A DNA stretch of 64,000 nt from Psychrobacillus vulpis (GTDB lineage Bacteria > Bacillota > Bacilli > Bacillales_A > Planococcaceae), in the NCBI RefSeq assembly GCF_006861825.1, contig NZ_VDGI01000001.1, positions 388,172 through 452,171 of the forward strand, given 5' to 3'. Position 1 is the stretch's first letter, and each line of letters starts with the position of its first letter. A model generated the notes under the pieces. The model was given only the letters and a program-made list of their open reading frames with translations. It did no database searches and was not told where the DNA came from. Positions 16,274-25,776 of the stretch are shown one piece after another. The position numbers and the translations under genes are program-made.

Positions 16274-16825
16274 ATGATTTACGGCTATGTAAGGCCATTA
16301 TATGATGATAAACAGTGTGAAAATCAACTCGGCAGTTTGCAAACGCAATGTAGAAAAATCTATCGTGAATCACATGGTTCACCGAAGAAGAGGGAACAAC
16401 TAGAAGCCATGCTCATGGCATTACAAGATGGCGATACAATTGTCGTAGAGAGAATGTTTGTGCTAGCCGATACGACAAGACATCTCGTTGAACTTTTAAA
16501 ACTATCTGAAAAAGATGGAGTTACTATTCATTTCTTAATGGAAGAGATTCAAAGCAATGAAGTTTTAACACTCTCTCTGCAGGACATGATGCTACATATG
16601 CTTCAATTTCAATCCGATATCGTAAAACAATCTACAACACTTGGAATTGCACAAGCAAAGGAAAAAGGCAAATCCATTGGGCGCCCTAAGAAATCTGATG
16701 ACAACATTAAAAAGGCGATTACCATGTACCACTCTGGCACATTCACTTTACTTGATATTAAAAATGAAACAGGCATCAGTAAAACAACACTTTATCGCTA
16801 CTTAGAGGGAGCTGAAAATCGGTAA
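16274..16825 (+). CDS. Resolvase-like serine recombinase family protein lacking the catalytic serine
   Basis: The 183-residue protein resembles a small resolvase/invertase: it starts MIYGYVRPLYDDKQ, contains DGDTIVVERMFVLADTTRHL, an E-helix region and a C-terminal helix-turn-helix (GISKTTLYRYLEG, after IGRPKKSDDN). In true resolvases the start is GYxRVSTxxQ with Ser as nucleophile; here the position reads RPLYDD, with no serine. It probably acts as a DNA-binding regulator, perhaps of the divergent sulP-uspA pair 93 bp away, rather than as a recombinase. Confidence 0.75.
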   Translation: MIYGYVRPLYDDKQCENQLGSLQTQCRKIYRESHGSPKKREQLEAMLMALQDGDTIVVERMFVLADTTRHLVELLKLSEKDGVTIHFLMEEIQSNEVLTLSLQDMMLHMLQFQSDIVKQSTTLGIAQAKEKGKSIGRPKKSDDNIKKAITMYHSGTFTLLDIKNETGISKTTLYRYLEGAENR

Positions 16826-16853
16826 CAACCCTCTTAATAGACGAAGTAAAATT

Positions 16854-16905
16854 AAAACCAAGCTACTATCAAACGCATTCTAACGTTTAATTAGCTTGGT
16901 TTTTT
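16854..16905 (+). terminator. Terminator after the resolvase-like gene
   Basis: The stem AAAACCAAGCTA / TAGCTTGGTTTT has a 26-nt partly paired loop and is followed by a T-run. It is convergent with the monooxygenase gene and probably works both ways. Confidence 0.8.
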
Positions 16906-17000
16906 ATCTGCTAATATATCGCTTCCATCACATCCAATAACAAAGTATATTGTAGCTTTATACTAAATTTCTTTCTTCAATTCAGTTTGTGCAATTGCAT

Positions 17001-18056
17001 TCAATGTCTCAGATAATGAACTAGTTTCTTTACAACATACTGCGCATCCGGTCCCACACCCCTCAAGGTAGCAGAAGCAAAGGAACGCTGCCCTTCCATC
17101 CCTACATAATATAGACCAGGTACATTACTTATTCCCGCCTTATGAACCGGCTTTCCTTCCGCACCCAACGCACCAATCGCTTGAAGATATGGAAGTTGTG
17201 GTCTGTAACCTGTCGCATAAATTACTGTATCCACCGGTTCTTTTATCCCGTTTGGCCAAATGACGCCATTTTCATAAAAGGAGGTAAACATCTGTTGTTG
17301 ATCCGGCTTTCCTCCCGCTAATCGCTCTTTGTATTGGCCCGTATCGTTTACAGCACTAGAACTCGGTGCGGTTTTTCTAAATCTCCAAAATGGAAATGCG
17401 TCAAAGCCAATTAGTTTTATCCAAAAATGCAAATCCTTACCGAATATACGTTGTTTCACAAACTGGACATGTCTTAGCACAGCTAATGATGTCTGACTCA
17501 CCTCGGACAACTCAACTGCTATTTGTACTGCAGAATTTCCTCGTCCTACGACCACCACTCTTTGATTGAGATATCCCTGCGAATTTTTGTATTCAGAGGA
17601 ATGCAGTGTTAATCCTTTAAACTCTTCTTGCCCCGCAATACTTGGTATGAATGGATTATTAAACGAGCCGGTCGCATTGATGATGGTTCTTGCATGAAAA
17701 ATATCCTCTGTCATCGTACGAACAATAAAACCTTCTCCACTTTTTTCAACTGTCTTTACGCGTTGGTTGGTTCGAACTGGCAATTGAAAATGTCTCCTGT
17801 AATCCTTTAAATACTGAACTACTTCATCTCTATTCGGATAACGATTTTGCTCTCCGGGAAATTTTAATCCTGAAAGCGATGAAAATCCTGCTGGAGAGAA
17901 TAGTTTAAGACTGTCATAATAATGTAGCCACGAACCGCCTACCTGATTGCTCGCTTCCAATATAAGATATCGCAACCCCTTTTTTTGTAAATGATATCCT
18001 GAAGCAAGACCTGCTTGCCCGCCACCAATAACAATTGTATCTAAAATCCTTTTCAC
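17001..18056 (-). CDS. ArsO-like flavin-dependent monooxygenase
   Basis: The 351-residue protein has an FAD motif VIGGGQAGLASGYHL, the segment SWLHYYDSLKLFSPAGFSSL typical of ArsO-type monooxygenases, a second dinucleotide motif VVVGRGNSAVQIA, and ATGYRPQLPYL. The start is GTG with a GGGAG ribosome site. ArsO genes lie in ars islands, where a role in organoarsenical or redox chemistry is suspected but not settled. A TTGTA-TTT-TGCAA palindrome overlaps the promoter. It is divergent from an MFS exporter. Confidence 0.7.
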   Translation of the reverse strand: MKRILDTIVIGGGQAGLASGYHLQKKGLRYLILEASNQVGGSWLHYYDSLKLFSPAGFSSLSGLKFPGEQNRYPNRDEVVQYLKDYRRHFQLPVRTNQRVKTVEKSGEGFIVRTMTEDIFHARTIINATGSFNNPFIPSIAGQEEFKGLTLHSSEYKNSQGYLNQRVVVVGRGNSAVQIAVELSEVSQTSLAVLRHVQFVKQRIFGKDLHFWIKLIGFDAFPFWRFRKTAPSSSAVNDTGQYKERLAGGKPDQQQMFTSFYENGVIWPNGIKEPVDTVIYATGYRPQLPYLQAIGALGAEGKPVHKAGISNVPGLYYVGMEGQRSFASATLRGVGPDAQYVVKKLVHYLRH

Positions 18057-18074
18057 ATTAACACTCCCTTTTAT

Positions 18075-18087
18075 TTGTATTTTGCAA
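18075..18087. promoter_or_regulatory. TTGYA-N3-TRCAA palindrome, copy 3 (monooxygenase promoter)
   Basis: TTGTATTTTGCAA lies 19 bp before the monooxygenase GTG; it differs from the perfect marR site by one arm base. Confidence 0.5.
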
Positions 18088-18280
18088 GTATTTTAAGAGA
18101 AATGTATTCAATGAATACCATTTAGGCAACCGTTGTTAGTGTAATTAATTTCACGTTGTATAAATCTTCGTTTGAATTTTCGCTATGAAATGTCCTTTTA
18201 ATAAAGATTTTTATTTATTAAACCATATAAAAGCAACTATGCTATCATTTTTTCTCTTAACATATTTATACAACATTTAT

Positions 18281-18293
18281 TTGTAAAATACAA
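18281..18293. promoter_or_regulatory. TTGYA-N3-TRCAA palindrome, copy 4
   Basis: TTGTAAAATACAA is a perfect palindrome with the same 5-3-5 layout, in the middle of the divergent region. Confidence 0.45.
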
Positions 18294-18462
18294 TTTTTTA
18301 TATTATTTTGAAAGAAATGGCCGCTTATGGTTACACTTTGTAAGATTAATTTTGGGAAATGGTAATAAAAATTAATAGTTAGGATTCTTTATCAGCTAAC
18401 CGGTCAGCTTTATTGATAAAGTGTGAGGAAAAAAGTTAATAAAATTTCCACTTGAAATTTAG

Positions 18463-18475
18463 TTGCAATTTGCAA
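18463..18475. promoter_or_regulatory. TTGYA-N3-TRCAA palindrome, copy 5 (MFS promoter)
   Basis: The perfect palindrome TTGCA-ATT-TGCAA has arms identical to the marR promoter site and lies 68 bp upstream of the MFS start. Confidence 0.55.
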
Positions 18476-18543
18476 TAAACCATCATATCCTTACTTAGTA
18501 AGAATCTTAAGTTAATTCGATGCTGAGTTAGGAGTGATAAGTA

Positions 18544-19794
18544 TTGTCCGATTCAAGCAAAGGGGAAAGTAAATCATCTGTAATTGTCTTTGTGGCCTTG
18601 ATTACTGCAATAAGTCTGTTCGGCGATTCAATGTTATACATTGTGTTGCCCTTGTATTGGAAAGAAGTAGGTCTTGATTCGATTTGGCAAGTTGGAGTAA
18701 TTCTATCTATTAATCGGTTGATCCGACTACCCTTGAATCCAATAGTTGGATGGATATATAATAGGATATCTCTAAAAACAGGTTTAGTAATTGCGATCAT
18801 ATTAGGTAGTCTTACGACACTAGGCTATGGATTATTAAATGGATTTATTGCATGGATTATTCTCCGTGGGGTATGGGGTATTGCATGGTCCTTTTTGAGA
18901 ATTGGAGGTTTATCGTTTGTAGCCTTTAATACTGAAGAAAATAATAGGGGAAAATCAATTGGTCTTTACAATGGACTATATCGATTAGGGAGCTTAGTAG
19001 GCATGTTAGCAGGAGGTCTGCTGGTGCCAATAATGGGTTTAAGTACTATTTCGATTATTTTCGGTAGTCTTACTCTGTTAGCTCTACCTATGATTTTCTT
19101 GTATGTTAAAACAACTCCTTTAAAAGACCATGTGCAGGATAATAAGGATAAGGTTGTATTTAAAGAGAATCCAATTGTTAACAGTCTCAAACTAGGCAGA
19201 GGAAGGATTGTTTTTACTGGTTTCTGTATCACTTTATTATTTCAAGGGATATTTATATCAACATTAAGTTCTGTAATTGAGCAAAACCATGGAGAAAGTG
19301 TCATCTTGTTCGGAACTGTGATCAGTGCAACTTTCCTAACTGGTATTATTTTATCGCTACAATGGATATGGGGCCCATTTTTAGGGGTACGTTTTGGAAC
19401 TTGGTCTGATGGGGTCAAAGGAAGAGTGCCTGTATTAATTATGTCACTAATTTTTGCAAGTTTGACGTTTGGAATCATTTCTAATGAACTTCCAATCCTA
19501 ATATTGATTTTCTTTACTTTTCTTGTCATGATTGCAGCAACCTCTCTTACGACAATTGTTGATGCAATTGCCTTAGACATTTCAAAGAACTCAAATGTAG
19601 TTTCATTCCTTACTATATATTCAATAGCTCAAGATCTTGGGGCATCCATTGGTCCATTTATTAGTTTCTTGTTCATAGGATTAGAAAATGGTTTCTCCTA
19701 CATTTACTGGGGGGGGACAATTTTATTTTTATTATTAGCAATTCTTTGGTCAACCTCCTATAGAAGAGAAAGAGGAACAATTTCAATTTCTTAA
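18544..19794 (+). CDS. MFS efflux transporter
   Basis: The TTG start has an AGGAG ribosome site 9 nt upstream. The 416-residue protein has about 12 membrane spans. Recognisable loops include LYWKEVGLDSIWQVGVILS and NRGKSIGLYNGLYRLGSL, as in drug/proton antiporters. The substrate is unknown. A perfect copy of the palindrome found at the marR/ArsN promoter lies upstream, and it is divergent from an ArsO-like gene, so export of an organoarsenical or a related toxin is a reasonable guess. Confidence 0.8.
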   Translation: MSDSSKGESKSSVIVFVALITAISLFGDSMLYIVLPLYWKEVGLDSIWQVGVILSINRLIRLPLNPIVGWIYNRISLKTGLVIAIILGSLTTLGYGLLNGFIAWIILRGVWGIAWSFLRIGGLSFVAFNTEENNRGKSIGLYNGLYRLGSLVGMLAGGLLVPIMGLSTISIIFGSLTLLALPMIFLYVKTTPLKDHVQDNKDKVVFKENPIVNSLKLGRGRIVFTGFCITLLFQGIFISTLSSVIEQNHGESVILFGTVISATFLTGIILSLQWIWGPFLGVRFGTWSDGVKGRVPVLIMSLIFASLTFGIISNELPILILIFFTFLVMIAATSLTTIVDAIALDISKNSNVVSFLTIYSIAQDLGASIGPFISFLFIGLENGFSYIYWGGTILFLLLAILWSTSYRRERGTISIS

Positions 19795-19814
19795 TAAAAC
19801 TTCGAATAAATTAT

Positions 19815-19827
19815 TTGCATTTCGCAA
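19815..19827. promoter_or_regulatory. Degenerate TTGYA-N3-TRCAA palindrome, copy 6
   Basis: TTGCATTTCGCAA lies just after the MFS stop. One arm base differs from the rest of the set; it may be a chance or decayed copy. Confidence 0.3.
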
Positions 19828-19879
19828 ATAAAAGATCATTGAAATCAATTTTTTATAAGACCGATGATAAAGAAAAGAA

Positions 19880-19910
19880 ACCATTTTAATCAATTTAAAA
19901 TGGTCTCTTT
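19880..19910 (+). terminator. Terminator after the MFS gene
   Basis: The stem ACCATTTTAA / TTAAAATGGT with a 5-nt loop is followed by CTCTTTTGTTT. Confidence 0.7.
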
Positions 19911-20017
19911 TGTTTGCAGTTTATATAGCTTATTTCTATCCCTATACTTATTCAATACCAACAACCCAGTGCTTTGAGTTCAGCATAATTTGAAAGCATA
20001 ATTATAGTACTATTTCA

Positions 20018-20293
20018 TTAACAACCACTACTTCCTCCTATAAGAACCAGTCCTGTACCTACTTCATTTTCTTCTATATCAAGAGTCAGACCTTCAGTAG
20101 TATTAACTTGTGAATCGATTGCCAGTTTAATTCCGTTAATAGTTTGAATTGTATCCGATTCTAGCGGTGCATCTAAAGACAATGCAAATTGAGGTCCACA
20201 GCAACCAGCATTAGTAAAAAGACGAATACCCTCTGAACCCTTTTCTCTGAGAACGTTTTCTAATAATTTTTTCGCTCCATCTGTAATATTCAT
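20018..20293 (-). CDS. IscA/HesB-like iron-sulfur A-type protein of the ars operon
   Basis: The 91-residue protein has the A-type fold pattern: MNITDGAKKLLENVL, then GCCGPQFALSLD and C-terminal GGSSGC. Conserved cysteines are the vicinal pair in NAGCCGP and the final Cys. It is the last gene of the ars operon, 22 nt after the phosphatase. Such proteins occur in Bacillales ars clusters and may bind As(III) or repair Fe-S clusters; the exact role is unknown. Confidence 0.75.
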   Translation of the reverse strand: MNITDGAKKLLENVLREKGSEGIRLFTNAGCCGPQFALSLDAPLESDTIQTINGIKLAIDSQVNTTEGLTLDIEENEVGTGLVLIGGSSGC

Positions 20294-20315
20294 TTACTTC
20301 TACCTCCTAAATTTT

Positions 20316-20744
20316 TTATGCATTTGGAAAAATTCTTTTCAAAGCTTCTTTCATTTCTGGTTTTACACTAATTTTAGGTCGTACTTTTTTAGCTATTTCT
20401 TCTGCTTCTTCAATAGTGTTTGCTTTGCCTAAAGAAAGTAATGTTCCAATCGCCACAGTGCCAGTACGGTTACTTCCACCTTGACAGTGGAAGTAAACAT
20501 TTTTCCCTTCATTATACGCTTTTACTACCTGTTCAATTGAGTTCTTTATAGAAGTGTCTTGTTGATCTGCATCATCAATAATTGGACTGTGTACTCTTTT
20601 ATCCTTTAAGCTTCCATTTGGTGATTCTACTCTTAAATCAAATACTATGTCTACTTTTTCATTTCCGAGTACATCATCTACATCATCAGCACCACCGATA
20701 TAAATACGTTTTTTAATCAATTCATGGTAATTCATTAATGTCAT
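20316..20744 (-). CDS. Dual-specificity/tyrosine phosphatase-like protein of the ars operon
   Basis: The 142-residue protein carries the P-loop HCQGGSNRTGT, a Cys-x5-Arg phosphatase signature. The general acid is probably in the IIDDADQQD loop. It sits between trxB and the IscA-like gene at about 20-nt spacing. Related proteins are found in Bacillales ars operons. It could act on phospho-substrates or, by analogy with low-molecular-weight-phosphatase-type ArsC, on arsenate; the latter is inference. Confidence 0.75.
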   Translation of the reverse strand: MTLMNYHELIKKRIYIGGADDVDDVLGNEKVDIVFDLRVESPNGSLKDKRVHSPIIDDADQQDTSIKNSIEQVVKAYNEGKNVYFHCQGGSNRTGTVAIGTLLSLGKANTIEEAEEIAKKVRPKISVKPEMKEALKRIFPNA

Positions 20745-20762
20745 TTAATTCACCCTCTTAGA

Positions 20763-21710
20763 TTATTGTGACTTACTCCAATCATGAACGGCATTTCCTT
20801 CTAAATACCTTTCAGCATCTAAAGCTGCCATACATCCAGTACCCGCAGCGGTAATTGCTTGACGGTATTTATTATCTTGCACATCTCCACACGCAAAGAC
20901 ACCAGGAATATTAGTTTCAGTGGTACCAGGTACTACTTGGATATATCCAGTTTCATCTGTTTCTATTTGGCCATTTAAGAAAGACGTATTTGGTGTATGA
21001 CCAATCGCAACAAAAATTCCATCAGTTTCGATAAATTCTTCTTCGTTGGTATCATTATTTGTTACTTTTAACCCTGTAACTCCGTTTTCACTAGCAACCA
21101 CTTCTAGAGGTGTTTTATTAAGTTGCCATGATACTTTTGAATTTTCTCTTGCACGGTCTTGCATGATTTTAGAGGCACGAAGATCTGTTCTCCTATGAAC
21201 AATAACTACTTCATTTGCGAACTTCGTTAGAAAATTTGCTTCTTCTAATGCTGAATCTCCACCGCCAACGATAATTACTTTTTTACCTCTGAAGAAAAAT
21301 CCATCACACGTTGCACAAGTACTAACACCTCGCCCTATGTTTTCTTTTTCCCCTGGTATATTTAAAAGTTTAGCTGAAGCCCCAGTCGAAAGAATGAGGG
21401 ATTCAGTCTCAATTTCTCCCAAACCACTGACTTGTAAGCGAAGTGGCTTTTTCGAAAAATCAATATCCGTTACCCAGCCTCTTTTAAATTCGGCTCCAAA
21501 ACGTTCAGCTTGCTTTCGCATATTTTCCATTAATTGCGGGCCCATTATCCCATCAATAAATCCCGGAAAGTTTTCAACTTCTGTTGTTAGTGTCAACTGC
21601 CCTCCAGGTTGATCTCCTTCAATTACGATTGGTTTCATGTTGGCTCGTGCTAAATAAATAGCAGCTGTTAATCCTGCAGGACCTGTTCCTAAAATTACGA
21701 CCTTTTCCAT
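20763..21710 (-). CDS. trxB: Thioredoxin reductase (ars-linked)
   Basis: The 315-residue flavoprotein has FAD motif ILGTGPAGLTAAIYLARA, redox motif CATCDGFFF (CxxC), NADPH motif VGGGDSALEEANFL and ACGDVQDNKYRQA. Length and motifs match bacterial TrxB. It reduces thioredoxin, the electron donor of the ArsC type encoded in the same operon, so the operon carries its own reducing arm. It starts 17 nt after arsA. A housekeeping trxB probably exists elsewhere. Confidence 0.88.
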   Translation of the reverse strand: MEKVVILGTGPAGLTAAIYLARANMKPIVIEGDQPGGQLTLTTEVENFPGFIDGIMGPQLMENMRKQAERFGAEFKRGWVTDIDFSKKPLRLQVSGLGEIETESLILSTGASAKLLNIPGEKENIGRGVSTCATCDGFFFRGKKVIIVGGGDSALEEANFLTKFANEVVIVHRRTDLRASKIMQDRARENSKVSWQLNKTPLEVVASENGVTGLKVTNNDTNEEEFIETDGIFVAIGHTPNTSFLNGQIETDETGYIQVVPGTTETNIPGVFACGDVQDNKYRQAITAAGTGCMAALDAERYLEGNAVHDWSKSQ

Positions 21711-21727
21711 AATTATTCACCCACCAT

Positions 21728-23497
21728 TTAGTTAATATAATCTTTTAGTTTGTCATATCCCACTTTTTCTTCATGTAGCCATGGAATTATTGCACAGTTT
21801 ATTGCCTTCTTGTCATTTACTTCATGAATCCATTCCACTTCAGCCATTGCTTTACCTTTTAATACAGGATCAATCGTATCGGTAACATATAAACTTTGAT
21901 TAATCACCCACCATTTTGGGCTTATTTTTGCTCGTCTAAGGTCTTCTTGTAAGCGAGATGCTTCTAATACTGGAGTTGCTTCGGCAAGTGTTACGATAAC
22001 TATTTCTGTTACTTTTGGATCTCGAAGTAGTGGAAGTAATTTTTCCACGCTTTTTGGGACTTCGCCAGTAGATTTCTCTATTTCCTTACTATAAGATTGC
22101 GCTGCATCTAACAACAATAAAGTGTGACCTGTCGGTGCTGTATCGATGACAACGATTTCATTTTCCGTTTTTGCTACTACTTCTGCAAAAGCACGGAATA
22201 CCGCAATCTCCTCCGTACAAGGTGAATTTAGATCTTCTTGTAGGTATGTAATACCATCTTCATCAAGATCTTTACTAGCTTTTGATAAAACATCTGCTTT
22301 ATATTTTTCTACTTCTTGTTTTGGATCAATACAACTGATACTTAGGTTTTGATTCATTAAACTACTTTGAAATTGATAATTAAGATGTGCAGCAGGGTCT
22401 GTCGTTGTTAAATGGACCCGATGTCCTTTTTCAACTAAACCAACTGCAATGGCTGATGCGACTGTTGTTTTTCCTACCCCACCTTTACCCATAGTGAAGA
22501 TTAACTTTGTATCCGAGGAGGAAAAGTCATCTATAACATCCTTTAATTTTAGATGGTTATATGTTTCAGTTTGGTTGTTAGATATAGTGGTTGGTAAAGT
22601 GTACATTTTAAACAGATAGCGAAGGTTTTCTATACCTGTCAAGGAATATGAAACAAAAGGGAGAGAATATGTCACAGCTTGTTTCAAATTTCTAGGCATC
22701 TGTTTTAAAGCATTTCTTTGTCGTTGATAAAATGCGGATGATACTTCATCCTCTTGGATGTATTCGCGAAGTAGTCCGTTTACAATAACAATTTGATTTT
22801 TAACCCCGATATCTTTTAGTTCTATAGAGGCACGATCAGCTTCTAAAAGGGAGGAGACGTCAGGTCTTGTAACCAAAATTAATGTAGTTTTATCTGGATC
22901 AGCTAAAACCTCAACTGCTTTGGAATAAAGATTTTTTTTATCTGCTAAGCCCGATAATGGCCCTAAACATGATGCACCATGTGTACTATCCTCTAGGAAC
23001 CCAGTCCATGCTGTTGGAAGTTGTAAAAGTCGTAAAGTATGGCCGGTTGGTGCTGTATCGAAAATAATATGATCATACTGACTTACTATTTCTGTGTTTG
23101 TAAGCAAGCTTGTAAATTCATCAAATGCAGCTATTTCTACAGTACACGCTCCTGATAATTGCTCTTCCATTGTGACTACTACAGATTCAGGTAGTTTACC
23201 TCTATAAGGTCCCACAACCTTTTCACGATAGGCTTTTGCAGAAGCCTCCGGGTCTAAGTTACATGCATATAGATTCTCAACATTTGGAACTACTTTTGGC
23301 ATATTAGTTAATTCGATACCAAATACGTCTTGTAAGTTGGAAGCCGGATCTGTACTGATTAGCAACACCTTTTTCCCTTTATCCGCTAATGAAACAGCTG
23401 TAGCACATGCTGTTGACGTTTTTCCTACCCCGCCTTTTCCCGTAAAAAATAAAAATGCGGTATTTATTACATTCTTTGGCTGAAAAGCTTGAAACAT
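21728..23497 (-). CDS. arsA: ArsA arsenite-stimulated pump ATPase
   Basis: The 589-residue protein has two ATPase halves. Walker A motifs are GKGGVGKTST (residues 20-27 onward) and GKGGVGKTTV (near 336). The As(III)-binding cysteines are visible in SGACTVEI, GASCLGPL and SPCTEEI, matching Cys113/172/422 of the plasmid R773 protein. DTAPTGHTLRLL and DTAPTGHTLLLL follow. It sits on the membrane pump ArsB and powers arsenite/antimonite export; ArsD hands it the metalloid. It starts 20 nt after arsD. Confidence 0.95.
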   Translation of the reverse strand: MFQAFQPKNVINTAFLFFTGKGGVGKTSTACATAVSLADKGKKVLLISTDPASNLQDVFGIELTNMPKVVPNVENLYACNLDPEASAKAYREKVVGPYRGKLPESVVVTMEEQLSGACTVEIAAFDEFTSLLTNTEIVSQYDHIIFDTAPTGHTLRLLQLPTAWTGFLEDSTHGASCLGPLSGLADKKNLYSKAVEVLADPDKTTLILVTRPDVSSLLEADRASIELKDIGVKNQIVIVNGLLREYIQEDEVSSAFYQRQRNALKQMPRNLKQAVTYSLPFVSYSLTGIENLRYLFKMYTLPTTISNNQTETYNHLKLKDVIDDFSSSDTKLIFTMGKGGVGKTTVASAIAVGLVEKGHRVHLTTTDPAAHLNYQFQSSLMNQNLSISCIDPKQEVEKYKADVLSKASKDLDEDGITYLQEDLNSPCTEEIAVFRAFAEVVAKTENEIVVIDTAPTGHTLLLLDAAQSYSKEIEKSTGEVPKSVEKLLPLLRDPKVTEIVIVTLAEATPVLEASRLQEDLRRAKISPKWWVINQSLYVTDTIDPVLKGKAMAEVEWIHEVNDKKAINCAIIPWLHEEKVGYDKLKDYIN

Positions 23498-23517
23498 GTT
23501 TATCTTTTCCTTCCGTT

Positions 23518-23880
23518 TTAAAGTGAATTTAAATCAATCGAAAGTCGAACTTTTGGCTTTTCTTTTAGTTCTTCTAAATCTACATTAAACCATTCTGCTA
23601 GTTCATCGTTTGTTGGATAACATCCGAGTTTTACAATCTGACCATCTACTAAAATTACTGGCAAAGCATCTATTCCTTTTTCATGTAAAACATTATTTAC
23701 TGCACCATTCCCCACAAACTTATCCGGATTATTTGTTAATTGATATCGTGTAATATTAAGCCCTTTTTTCTCGAGAGAATACAGAGCCGAAGCTACTCTT
23801 GTTAATTCTGGGTCAACACTTGGTCCACAGACACCTGTTGAACAACACATCGCAGGATCAAAAATTTCTACTTTTTTCAT
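23518..23880 (-). CDS. arsD: ArsD arsenite metallochaperone
   Basis: The 120-residue protein begins MKKVEIFDPAMCCSTGVCGP, with Cys12, Cys13 and Cys18, the three As(III) ligands of ArsD. Its length is typical. ArsD delivers arsenite to ArsA, which follows immediately, and is also a weak repressor of the operon. Confidence 0.95.
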   Translation of the reverse strand: MKKVEIFDPAMCCSTGVCGPSVDPELTRVASALYSLEKKGLNITRYQLTNNPDKFVGNGAVNNVLHEKGIDALPVILVDGQIVKLGCYPTNDELAEWFNVDLEELKEKPKVRLSIDLNSL

Positions 23881-23938
23881 GCAAAAACCCCCGTCATAAT
23901 ATTAAATAAGCATATACTTATATTTTGATGAAAAGAGA

Positions 23939-23960
23939 ACCAAGAGAATGCTCTCTTGGT
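23939..23960 (-). terminator. Hairpin between arsC and arsD
   Basis: The 8-bp stem ACCAAGAG / CTCTTGGT with a 6-nt loop is followed on the minus strand by TCTCTTTTCA. It follows the arsC stop and may partly terminate or process the ars transcript, lowering arsDA and downstream expression relative to arsRBC. Confidence 0.5.
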
Positions 23961-23966
23961 GTAAAT

Positions 23967-24389
23967 TTATTCATTGCCTGTTTCAGCAAAATGCTTGATT
24001 CTGTTACCAATTTCATCACGAACTCGTTGGAAGGTAGCCCATTTCTCTTCATCAGTACCTTGTGCTTTTGCAGGGTCGTCAAAGCCCCAATGATCACGTT
24101 TCACATGAGGTGGTGTCATTGGACATTTATCCGCAGCATCCCCGCAAAGTGTAACTACAAAATCTGCATTATTTAACGTTTCCATATCAATAATATCTGA
24201 AGTCTGATTAGAAATATCGATTCCAATCTCATTCATTGCTTTAACAGCATTCAGGTTTAAGCCATGTGCTTCAATTCCTGCACTTAGAACTTCCCACTCA
24301 TCACCTAAATATTTTTTTCCCCAACCTTCTGCCATTTGGCTTCTGCATGAATTTCCTGTACATAAAAAGTAAAGTGTTTTTTTTGACAT
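23967..24389 (-). CDS. arsC: Thioredoxin-coupled arsenate reductase ArsC
   Basis: The 140-residue protein starts [20 protein letters not shown]. Catalytic Cys10 is in the P-loop CTGNSCRS, and the redox pair Cys82 and Cys89 is in [10 protein letters not shown], exactly as in the pI258/B. subtilis type. It reduces arsenate to arsenite using thioredoxin; a trxB gene is present downstream. Confidence 0.95.
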   Translation of the reverse strand: MSKKTLYFLCTGNSCRSQMAEGWGKKYLGDEWEVLSAGIEAHGLNLNAVKAMNEIGIDISNQTSDIIDMETLNNADFVVTLCGDAADKCPMTPPHVKRDHWGFDDPAKAQGTDEEKWATFQRVRDEIGNRIKHFAETGNE

Positions 24390-24465
24390 AATTAGTAATC
24401 TCCTTTGGTTTCAACTTAATAAAAAGTATTAGTTTATTTTGATTTACGTAAATTGGTTGCTCATA

Positions 24466-25776
24466 TTAGAAAAATGATAACGAAATATATAGACCTAATA
24501 ATGTAATGAACAGTATTGGAATCGTTATGACAATACCAGTTTTAAAATAAGTTCCCCACGAGATTTTTACGCCTTTTTGAGATAAAACATGAAGCCATAC
24601 TAACGTTGCAAGTGAGCCAATAGGTGTGATTTTTGGTCCTAAATCAGATCCAATGACATTGGCATAAATAAGTGCTTCACGTATAGTTCCGGTAGTATTT
24701 GTTTCTGCAATTGCTAAAGCGTCTATCATAACGGTTGGCATGTTATTCATTAGGGAGGATAGGAAAGCAGCAATGAATCCCATTGACATCGTAGCCACGA
24801 ACAAACCTTGATTTGCAGCTACTTCAATCACGCCAGCTAACACACTCGTAAGTCCTGCATTTCCTAGCCCATATACGACAACATACATACCAATTGAGAA
24901 AAATACAATATTCCATGGAGCTCCTTTTATAACGTTTCTTGTATCAACTGCAGTACTTCTTCTTGCCATAATAATAAAAAATATAGCTATAATTCCGGCA
25001 ACAATCGAAACGGGAATGTTAATAAATTCACTAATAAAATAACCAACAAGCAATAGAGCAAGAACATACCATGATAAATGGAACATTTTTATATCTTGAA
25101 TTGCTTCTTTTGGTTCTCTTAGCTTAGATAAATCATATGTTCTTGGTATGCTTTTTCTAAAATAAAATAATAGGATACCTATAGTTGCTATTAGTGAAAA
25201 TATGTTCGGAATAATCATTCGTGAAGCATATTCCACGAAACCAATATTGAAGAAATCGGCTGATACAATATTAACAAGGTTACTAACCACCAATGGTAAC
25301 GAGGTTGTATCCGCGATAAATCCACTCGCCATAATAAATGGGAAGACCATTTTTTCTTTGAAGTTCAAATTACGAACCATCGCTAAAACAATTGGTGTCA
25401 AAATTAATGCAGCCCCATCATTGGCAAAAAAGGCAGCAACAATGGCTCCTAAAACACTTACATAAACGAACATTTTAATACCATTACTTTTGGCAGCCCT
25501 TGCCATATGTAAGGCAGCCCATTCAAATAATCCAATCTCATCTAATATTAAAGAAATGAGGATAATCGCGATAAAGGATAATGTTGCATTCCAAGTAATG
25601 TCTACTACTTCTATCACATTACTAAAATCAACAACCCCCAATAATAATGCAATAACCGCTCCTCCGCAGGCGGACCAACCTATGTTCAAACCTCTTGGTT
25701 GCCATATGACAAAGATAAGCGTTACCAAGAAAATCAATGATGCTAAAATTACTGGCGACAAAGTGCTAACCTCCAT
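24466..25776 (-). CDS. arsB: ArsB arsenite efflux pump
   Basis: The 436-residue integral membrane protein has about 12 spans. ArsB-type motifs include [33 protein letters not shown] and [19 protein letters not shown]. It exports arsenite/antimonite alone, or driven by ArsA. The start overlaps the arsR stop (TAATG). It is an ArsB rather than an Acr3 pump. Confidence 0.93.
   Translation of the reverse strand: MEVSTLSPVILASLIFLVTLIFVIWQPRGLNIGWSACGGAVIALLLGVVDFSNVIEVVDITWNATLSFIAIILISLILDEIGLFEWAALHMARAAKSNGIKMFVYVSVLGAIVAAFFANDGAALILTPIVLAMVRNLNFKEKMVFPFIMASGFIADTTSLPLVVSNLVNIVSADFFNIGFVEYASRMIIPNIFSLIATIGILLFYFRKSIPRTYDLSKLREPKEAIQDIKMFHLSWYVLALLLVGYFISEFINIPVSIVAGIIAIFFIIMARRSTAVDTRNVIKGAPWNIVFFSIGMYVVVYGLGNAGLTSVLAGVIEVAANQGLFVATMSMGFIAAFLSSLMNNMPTVMIDALAIAETNTTGTIREALIYANVIGSDLGPKITPIGSLATLVWLHVLSQKGVKISWGTYFKTGIVITIPILFITLLGLYISLSFF

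Larger units (their letters stand above)
18057..18543. promoter_or_regulatory. Divergent control region of the monooxygenase and MFS genes
   Basis: This 487-bp AT-rich region has no supported ORF. It contains three related palindromes (18075, 18281 and 18463), listed separately. Both promoters must lie here. Confidence 0.6.
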
